A stretch of 64,000 bases of DNA from Galaxea fascicularis (lineage: Eukaryota > Cnidaria > Anthozoa > Scleractinia > Euphylliidae), in assembly GCA_948470475.1 (NCBI GenBank), contig OX419337.1, forward strand, positions 5,100,708 through 5,164,707. Direction: 5' to 3'. The notes beneath the pieces are model-generated. The model was given only the letters and a program-made list of their open reading frames with translations. It ran no database searches and was not told the origin of the DNA. Shown in pieces: positions 56,999 through 64,000 of this stretch (its first letter is position 1; each line of letters opens with the position of its first letter). A program made the position numbers and the translations under genes.

Positions 56999-59900
56999 AT
57001 GGCTTCGCAGCAACAAATTACAACGAATGTGGCACGCAGAACTTACTTGATTTCCCGCCAAGGATTTGTATTACGAGTGACGGAAGATTCAGTTGATGGA
57101 AGCGAACACGGAACAAGTGATCCTCTGAGTGAGTATCTGTGTAGTTGTTTGCAATCTTTGTGTGTAGAATTCGAAACAGTCAGTTGTAACCTTTGGAGTC
57201 TGTTGATGAAATCCTGGAGCGAGACGAATCAATTTAAAGTTGTGGGTAGATCACTTGCATCGTGCACTGTCTCGACTGGAGCTGAGCTAACTTTAAAATG
57301 TGCGGTTGTCGACCAAATCCAGGAAATTGAGCGAACTCTTCTTGCAGGGTCTTAACTTCGCTTATTATGTTGGAGCTCATTGATCAGATTATAAGTGAGA
57401 CCATGTGATTGTAAGAAATTAGCTCGAGATTAACTTCTGTGACAATCTCGGAGTCTGTTATACTGTGAAATGCAAAGTTGCAGCTTTTCATCAGAATGTT
57501 GGTAGTACCTTCCGGAGGGCCCGTGAATATAGTTCTAAATTAGGTTGTAGAAGCGTCTAAAGTGTGACAATTACCATGCGTAGAGATATTGAGCTTTATT
57601 TCCGTATGATGTATGAAATATTTGTTATGAAATACAACTCTGTGTTTTGATTTGGCGAAAACGAACGTGGTAAGTAACAGGACGGTTAAAGCTGCATATT
57701 TCGACAAACATATATCACATAAAAAAAATGTCGATTTTTTTTTTGCAAATAACTGACGCATCCCTGTGTGGCATTATAATAGCCCTTATTCACGATGTCA
57801 GCCATCTTTGCGGGCGCTTAGGTGTTGACGGGAAAATATTAAGGTCACGTGGTCACTCAGGGGGCAAACAATTGCACTTTCATCAAAGTCCTAATATAAT
57901 CACAAATTACACGGTAAATGGCCACAGCTCATCAACAGGAAAGGCTTCAAAATTACTAAGTTTACGAAGGCTTGCTTCAACCATTTCAGTGTTAGCAAAC
58001 CCATGACATAGGATTCCAAGCTTATATCTGACGGCTGCATGCTTCTACCTCATCCTCCAAAACGTTGAGAAAGTTAAGCCTGCCCTCTTCTCATCCTTCT
58101 TTAAGGCCGTTGGGAAAAGGAAGATTAACTGACCCGATTCTATGGTCAACTTTTCCCTTCGTCTCGCTGACACATCGTCTTCTTCCTCTCGTGTAGTTTT
58201 AGAGACCTCGAGTTTCAGCTTCCACGCGTAATACGCCTTTTCAGCTAGCTCTGCTTTTCTCCCCAACAAAACAACTCCTCTTTTTGGAGACATGGTTTAA
58301 ACTGATCCACCTTCCACTTAGAAAACAGCTGTATTGACATCTTGTTTGTCAAAATGTCCTCTTAGGACGCCATTGAAAATGTGGTTTGCCCCCCAAGATC
58401 ATGTGACCAAGCAATTATCCCATCATTCTCTGTGCGCGTGTAAATATGGCTGACATCGTAAATAAGGGCTATTGTAAAACCTTAATTTATCCTTTGCAGT
58501 CAGTTTATAGCACAAAAGTTAGTGGGGCCGAACAAGGCATGAAACTCATAATTCAAATGACACCTTTAGCAGGTACGCAGCAAAAAAAAAAATAATAATA
58601 ATAAATAATTAAGATATGATTTCCAATGTTAATTAGTTTGAAATATACATCATCAGCAAACTTGGCTTATTCATATAACTTTGAATAATTTTTCCAATCC
58701 AGGCCTGTCGAAAGCATGGATTCTTTGGCCGAATAATGATTGGATACAGATCAAACGTTTCTTTCATAACAGCTTTATTATTGGCGAACAATCCTATTCA
58801 ACCAAACTCGGCTTCGTTTTCAAAGATTCAAAGTCCACCGAATTTCTTGACCTACAAGCAGATGGTGCCTTAAGATACGCATGCGCAAAATTTAGCTCTT
58901 TATCTGCTATTTGTATTGGCATCACTTTTAGTAGAATATGAAATATTCTTGATTTTTCCGTAATTTAGTCAACATTTGAGGGCTATCTTCATCGCAACAC
59001 GCTATCGATTATCAAAATTTTATCCAAAATTGAAGTTTCTCAACATTTGCGTTAGCGCGCCTACACGATAAAGCGCTGAATACGGGATTGGTGTCACATG
59101 GAAAAAAAAAGGAAAGCACGCTATATAATCTGTCATAAAAAAGTCTCTTTCCTTACTTCTTGATTTGACCAAGTCCTAGGGATTAAATGCAAACAATAGC
59201 AATTCCAAATCCGCAAAGTACTTTCACTATTTATACGAAGTGAATGATATTTGTCAGTGGGGCTTCGGCGGCATTCTGTTATCTCGAGCTTCTCAAGACA
59301 AATGAGTAGTCATTGCGTGCTTGCTCATGCATTCAAGTGGTCTGCAATATTATGCCCAAGATTAAATAAGGAAAATCCTTAAACTCCACCTTATATCAAA
59401 ATCCATCTCCGTAGAAACTGCGCAGGTTGATAAGGTGATTAACGCCATTTGCCCAGATCCAGTGGTTTTGGCTTCAAATGATACAAGCAGTTTCATTGAA
59501 TAAAGGAAAACAATGGAGAATTTCTTGTCTAAAGTAATTGTATGCTTTTTGTTTGCACACAAGTGAGGAAGCGTTTCACTGTTTTTCAGCCATTCTTGAA
59601 ATGTTATCAGTTGGTCCAGGGGAAATCGTATTACGAGGGGAATCAGCAAATAGATACATTGGAATGGACAGTGATGGAAATCTCTTGACTTATGTAAGTA
59701 ACAGCACTATCAAAATGACAGGAAGGAACAAGGAGTGGGATCCCGGAACATAGGGCTGACGAGGGGTAGGATAAGCGGGAGAGGGGAGGGGAAAACGGAT
59801 CGATGAGAAGAACAAACCGGCATCTGCCGCAACGTAGCCTCCTACGCAGATATTCTTGTGCTCGTCACGCAATCTTTCCTCCACAACGAACCGCAGATGA

Positions 59901-60439
59901 CAACATCTTTTCTTACACGATTTACCATTGGATATTATATCCAACAAAACAAATAGTTGAACAAAATAGTTCAACGCCGATTAGTTCGTTTAAAACAAAG
60001 GTGGACGGAAGTCGCCTCTCCGCGAAGCAATCGTTCGTTTGGGAGGAAAGATTGGGTGACGAGCCAAAAGAGCGTCTGCGTAGGAGGCCACAGCAACGTG
60101 GACAGGGGATGTTTTCACTCCCTTACCCCCTCCGTATTAAAAGATTTTATTCACACGTCACAGACTTAACAATTAAATTTTCTTTCTAGTGGATATTTCT
60201 CTTTACTCCAAATCCTCTGGCAGGCGCATCCCACTGAAATCTTTACCATTTTTCAACAGAATTCGTTAGCCGAGGATTGTGTTTTTAAGGAACATCACAA
60301 CCTAAATGGTTACAGCTCATTCGAGTCCAGACCTCATACTGGTTGGTATCTAGCACTGACAAACGATGGTAGAGCAAAGCCTGGACCCAAAACGGCGCCA
60401 AGTCAAAGGGCAGTGGAGTTCCTCCCAGGAACAATTTGA
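56999..60439 (+). CDS. Fibroblast growth factor (FGF1/2-like)
   Basis: Three exons, 56999-57128, 59590-59693 and 60260-60439, join at phases 1 and 0 into a 137-residue protein. The beta-trefoil strands are readable: RRTYLISRQGFVLRVTEDS with VDG and SDPL in exon 1, LSVGPGEIVLRGESANRYIG in exon 2, and DCVFKE, GWYLALTNDGRAKPGPKT and FLPGTI in exon 3. The FGF signature G-x-L-x-T, six residues, D-C-V-F-x-E, six residues, Y is complete. Exon 2 is 104 bases, the length and phase of exon 2 in vertebrate FGF1/FGF2 genes. No signal peptide is present, as in FGF1 and FGF2, so non-classical secretion or an intracellular role is likely. Basic heparin-binding residues lie in the last third. Confidence 0.92.
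57778..58473 (-). mobile_element. Non-autonomous DNA transposon with transposase-start remnant (FGF intron 1)
   Basis: Inverted termini start AATAGCCCTTATTCACGATG and agree in about 30 of 32 bases at the two ends. On the minus strand, 58045-58293 encodes an 82-residue fragment, MSPKRGVVLLGRKAELAEKA and onward, charged and helical, starting just inside the right end. It is probably the N-terminus of the parent element's transposase left after internal deletion. The superfamily is not assigned. Confidence 0.72.
59834..60088. repeat. Foldback MITE in FGF intron 2
   Basis: The left arm GTAGCCTCCTACGCAGA with CTCGTCACGCAATCTTTCC and the right arm GGAAAGATTGGGTGACGAG with TCTGCGTAGGAGGC pair over about 47 bases with a few mismatches. 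The loop has no coding content. Confidence 0.75.
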
Positions 60440-62617
60440 GGATGATAGTCATCTTGTTATTCAATTGTTTGTTTTACTGAATCCGCCATATCAAAGGCTT
60501 ATAAAATGTTTTTTTGTCCTGTTAACTCTTTAAGGCCTAACAGTGTTTATCTTATTTCCCCTTGTAAGATTACTGCTGTATGAAGCACACAGGTGATAAG
60601 AATAAAGAAAGTGATCATTAAAGAAGTAATGTTTTCATGATTAAGCTAAATCTCCTAACTGGTGCCATGAGAACTAGTAAGGACGATATACATGCCGATA
60701 GCAGGGCTTAAAGCCTAAGAATCATGTCATACGGTAGAACCCCGGTAACTCGAATTCGGATAACCCGAAGTTCCCCGCCAAATCGAACTTAGCGAGCGCA
60801 GACGCTTTTCACATCGGAGGGAAGCGACAACCGGAAATACGTCTGTGTTCGCAGGCTAACTCGAAGCAAGTCTCAATTTTCTTGGATTTGATCAAACTTT
60901 TCAGTCATTTTTACTCGGTTATCTAGAGCTCGGATAACTCGAAAACCCTTCTAACTCGAACTAAATTTCGTTTCTCTTGGTCAACATTTACCCCGATAAC
61001 TCGAATTTCTAGTTCTTACAACCCGCCACGGATGCCCATTGAGATATTCCATTAGCTTTTCTTATCGTGTGATCGATCTAATACTAGAACAAAGACTGGA
61101 GCAATTTGATTTTAATTATATTAGTGAAACGAACATATCCCGTATTTGACAGTTATTTACCGATTATAAGAGTCAAACTGGACGCGGTGTCTTTGCTGTC
61201 AAAGTGACTGAAAATCAAAAAAAATATTACCTATTATATGGACAATTGAATACTGAGAGTTTTGTTTCACTCATGAAAAAGGACCACAGTTTGATTAGTT
61301 TTTTCCGCCTAAGAAAAGTAGGTTTTGTGAAAGTGGTTTGAAACTGTAAGACGTTATTGTTTTGTTTTACTCATGAAAATTTGACAGAGATTGCGCACGT
61401 GCTCGTCCTTTCATTGCTTTAGGCAGAAGTGACCACTGGTCTGTAAATTTAAAAAACCACGATGGGTCACGTGATTGCACTTGTACAGTCTATGACGTAA
61501 GAGGTGCTCTGCACCCTTTCCCGGCAAGCTTGATGGTTGTCCGTTGAAGACAGAAGTACGCAGTCAATTTAATTTTTTTTCGAGTCATGTACTATTCAAA
61601 GTTTTGAGGGCGTTTGGACGACTTACTATGGATGGATTGAAAGCAGAATCCTCCCATCGTATCCAGGATCTCATCCGCTTGAAATGCTGACATGGTTATT
61701 ATATTCGAGTCACTGACGACTGTGTGGAGGGAATCAAGGATGAGAACGATGAATACAGTGAGTTCAAAAATTTTATAGGCAGCGCATCCAGGAAAGAATT
61801 CGGCTACGTATGCCAACCGAGATTGACTATTTTTGAGTCCGTGCACCAAAGAACTTGATCAAATAACATGCAGTCAGTTTATTAAGGGAACAGATTTACT
61901 TAAATGTTGAGCTGAAATTTGATTTTAAATTTTGAGAATTTGGGATCTGTAATCATCAGATTTTGTACAAATGCTTCTACTTGTCGTTTTATAACATTTC
62001 AACAATTTAACGACTGGCGTCGCAGATTTATGTAGAATGTTAGTTTCTTTTGCGTATTCCAATCTTCCAACGAGTTTGTCAGTTCACTTTTCGAATGTTT
62101 TGATACCTTGAATTTCAGTTTCAACATAAACAACATTTCGAAAGAAACATCATCCTCGTTGAGGAGAAGCCAAACAAATGAAACCTTTACCAGTAACTAC
62201 AACAATTTATAAAATTTCTTTAAATATGTAAAAAGTAATTACAAAATTGACTTATTAGCTGTGAAACCATGAAGGAAAACGAAATGTTTTACCTCAACTG
62301 TAAGTCTCTGGCGTCATACCTCTTAGGTTGATCGACCCAATTCTTCTTCCTCTGCTTCCCGTCACTTTCCTCCCGTAGTGTCAGGGACAAAGCCGTGGTG
62401 AGGTAATGAAAAAACGTTCATAGAAAAGGAAACGTGACAACAAACGCCTTTGATGGTAAACCAAGTAAAATTATCGAACACTGAACTGAGTATGTTTTGA
62501 GATCGTCACAAAGGTGTCAAATAGGTTAAACCGAAAAACTAGTTACAGATGACCAGTTGATATGAAAAGATTTGTTTTCAAGGTTATAATTCTCTAGCAT
62601 GATTCCGGCACTTTTAG
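60440..62617. other. Between the two FGF exon sets, no first exon found
   Basis: I looked for an exon with an RxYxxxxGFxLR motif and a phase-1 donor, and did not see one. A pogo-like repeat lies at 60732-61025. An 85-codon minus frame at 61592-61849 has no recognisable family. Confidence 0.5.
60732..61025. repeat. Pogo/Tigger-like repeat fragment
   Basis: It starts CGGTAGAACCCCGGTAACTC and contains repeated GATAACTCGAA motifs, which I associate with non-autonomous pogo-group elements. The second end is degenerate. Confidence 0.5.
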
Positions 62618-63236
62618 CAATCTTGGAGATGAACTCAGTTGCTCAAGAGGGAATTTCAATCCGAGGAACAGTGTCTAAAAAGTATGTTGGAATGGACAAC
62701 GTTGGAAATCTCTTGACTTACGTGAGTATACCAGTACGCATGTTCAGATATCAGCACCGTTGCATTATTATCATTGGTGACCCTCAAAGTTCTCATGATC
62801 ATTCACTTCAAAAAATCAAACACCCGCCGCGGGGAAATAGCCTCCAGAAGCTTTCGTAAGAAAGGTCACACCTCACTGCCTCACGCTCAGACTTGCAGGA
62901 TCGAGCCGGCCTTGCACGGTAAAACGTCATTAATTATTCGAGAACAAATATTTTGAATGAAGCGCTGGCTTCGATTTGTTTCCACGTAAGAGTTCAATTC
63001 CCAAACTGCATAATTACTGATATTTAACAGAAATTGCCATCTTTCAACAGAGTACCTTGATCGAGGATTGTGTGTTTATAGAAAAGCAGACGGATAGGAA
63101 TGGGTACCCGACTTCATTTGTATCCAGGTCCAGTGTGGGCTGGTATCTGGCGCTGAGAAAAGATGGCCGTGCTAAACCTGGACTCAAAACTGCACCTGGC
63201 CAAAAAGCCGTTGCGTTCTTAAAAGTCGCAAAATAG
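62618..63236 (+). CDS. Second FGF exon 2-exon 3 pair (FGF1/2-like, partial)
   Basis: Exons 62618-62721 (104 bases) and 63051-63236 join at phase 0 and have the same entry phase as the pair at 59590-60439. They encode AILEMNSVAQEGISIRGTVS, NLLTY, then EDCVFIE, GWYLALRKDGRAKPGLKT and a stop. One extra residue lies between CVFIE and Tyr compared with the FGF signature. Without an exon 1 the trefoil would lack its first strands. It may be spliced from the shared exon 1 at 56999-57128 as an alternative ending, belong to a gene whose first exon I missed, or be a decaying duplicate. An ATG at 62599 is in frame but would give a truncated fold. Confidence 0.75.
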
Positions 63237-63399
63237 TAGCAACTAAATGGCCAACCAATAAGATTGCTTTAAGCAATTCATTGAAAAAGGAGAAAATAAA
63301 AAGAACATTTTCTGGATGAATAAATGGGGTTTAAAATGGAACAGTTTGAATTCTGTCGTACTTTTGTTTCCAGGATATAAGACTGATAATACCACTACT

Positions 63400-63593
63400 A
63401 CTACTACCCCTATTACCACTTCTTTTCTTACTCTACTACCACCACCACTAACATTAGTTCTACCACTACTACTACTATGACCACTACCACTACCACTACC
63501 ACTACCACTACCACTACCACTACCACTACCACCACTACTACCACCACCACGACCACGACCACGACCACTACCACGACCACTACCACTACCACC
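63400..63593. repeat. (CCACTA)n-type microsatellite, first part
   Basis: Low-complexity ACTACC/CCACTA units on the plus strand produce long artificial poly-Val frames on the other strand. Confidence 0.9.
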
Positions 63594-63771
63594 CAGGCGC
63601 GGATCCAGGGGAGGTGAAATGGGTGAATTTTCACCCCCCCCCCCCTTTTATTTCTGACAATTTGTCAATCATGCTGATGCACAGACTTCAAACACCTCAA
63701 CCAGGCTTTGGTTCTATTACATTATTACAAAAATTCACCCCCCCCATTTCAAAATCCTGGATCCGCGCCTG
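63594..63771. mobile_element. hAT-like MITE inside the microsatellite
   Basis: Inverted ends CAGGCGCGGATCCAGG and CCTGGATCCGCGCCTG are near identical and followed by TTTCACCCCCC-type blocks. The end sequence is of a type I associate with hAT non-autonomous elements. The microsatellite continues on both sides, so the element split it. Target duplications cannot be read in such sequence. Confidence 0.75.
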
Positions 63772-63842
63772 CCACCACTACTACCATTACCACTACTACT
63801 ACTACCACCACCATCACCATTACTACTGCCGCCGCTGCTACT
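63772..63842. repeat. (CCACTA)n-type microsatellite, second part
   Basis: Continuation of the low-complexity tract interrupted at 63594-63771. No further feature is seen from 63843 to the window end except an ATA/ATT tract. Confidence 0.85.
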
Positions 63843-64000
63843 TGTTTTAAACTTCCATTAATGATAATTAAGTAACGTTTCCAAGCGGTGCTACCAAAAC
63901 TATTTATTTCAATTTTGTGCGAGGAAATTTCAATCACCCTGTGAATTCCCCTTTTACTTGTCGTACAGAACGTATTCTGTAGCAGTAATAATAATAATAA

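Noticed and set aside
61592..61849. Possible signal-peptide exon between the FGF exon sets, minus strand
   Set aside because: It is on the opposite strand to the FGF exons and shows no FGF or other family motif.
63428..63634. Poly-valine open frame, minus strand
   Set aside because: It is a translation of the (CCACTA)n microsatellite.

Overview
The window is animal nuclear DNA: AT-rich, gene-poor, with GT-AG introns of 0.3-2.5 kb and dense mobile-element debris. The gene set (class C GPCRs, an FGF1/2-like factor, a syndecan-like proteoglycan, a PAN-EGF secreted protein) together with DIRS-type, LINE and CAC-ended DNA transposons suggests an anthozoan cnidarian, most likely a stony coral. That assignment is an inference from gene and repeat style, not from a species marker.

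Layout. 1192-5887 is a nearly complete tyrosine-recombinase (DIRS-like) retrotransposon on the minus strand with inverted terminal repeats and an internal complementary region. 8870-11797 is an internally deleted, L1-type LINE. 11972-12623 is a hexanucleotide satellite, followed by a LINE ORF1 relic. 14448-16236 and 29494-31787 are two inverted copies of one large repeat. Between them lie a four-exon PAN-EGF gene (16498-19643, minus) and an intronless class C GPCR (24848-27670, minus). A second class C GPCR (37869-42096, plus, one intron) lies divergently about 10 kb away. 45758-46777 is an intronless syndecan-like gene.

47517-52256 is the most notable element: a 4.74 kb DNA transposon with GC-rich CAC-starting inverted termini and a candidate TTA target duplication. 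It carries two convergent genes, an unrecognised 213-residue protein and a three-exon, 804-residue putative DDE transposase. Miniature elements and nested hairpins follow (52925-54114). 56999-63236 is an FGF locus: one complete three-exon gene, then a second exon 2-exon 3 pair with the same phases and the same 104-base exon 2, for which no separate first exon was found.

The host genes are signalling and cell-surface functions with no operon-like relation. The two GPCRs share the same predicted amino-acid-pocket residues and are probably diverged paralogues. Everything else is mobile-element activity of different ages. The DIRS-like element and the CAC-ended transposon look youngest, because their reading frames are almost intact.
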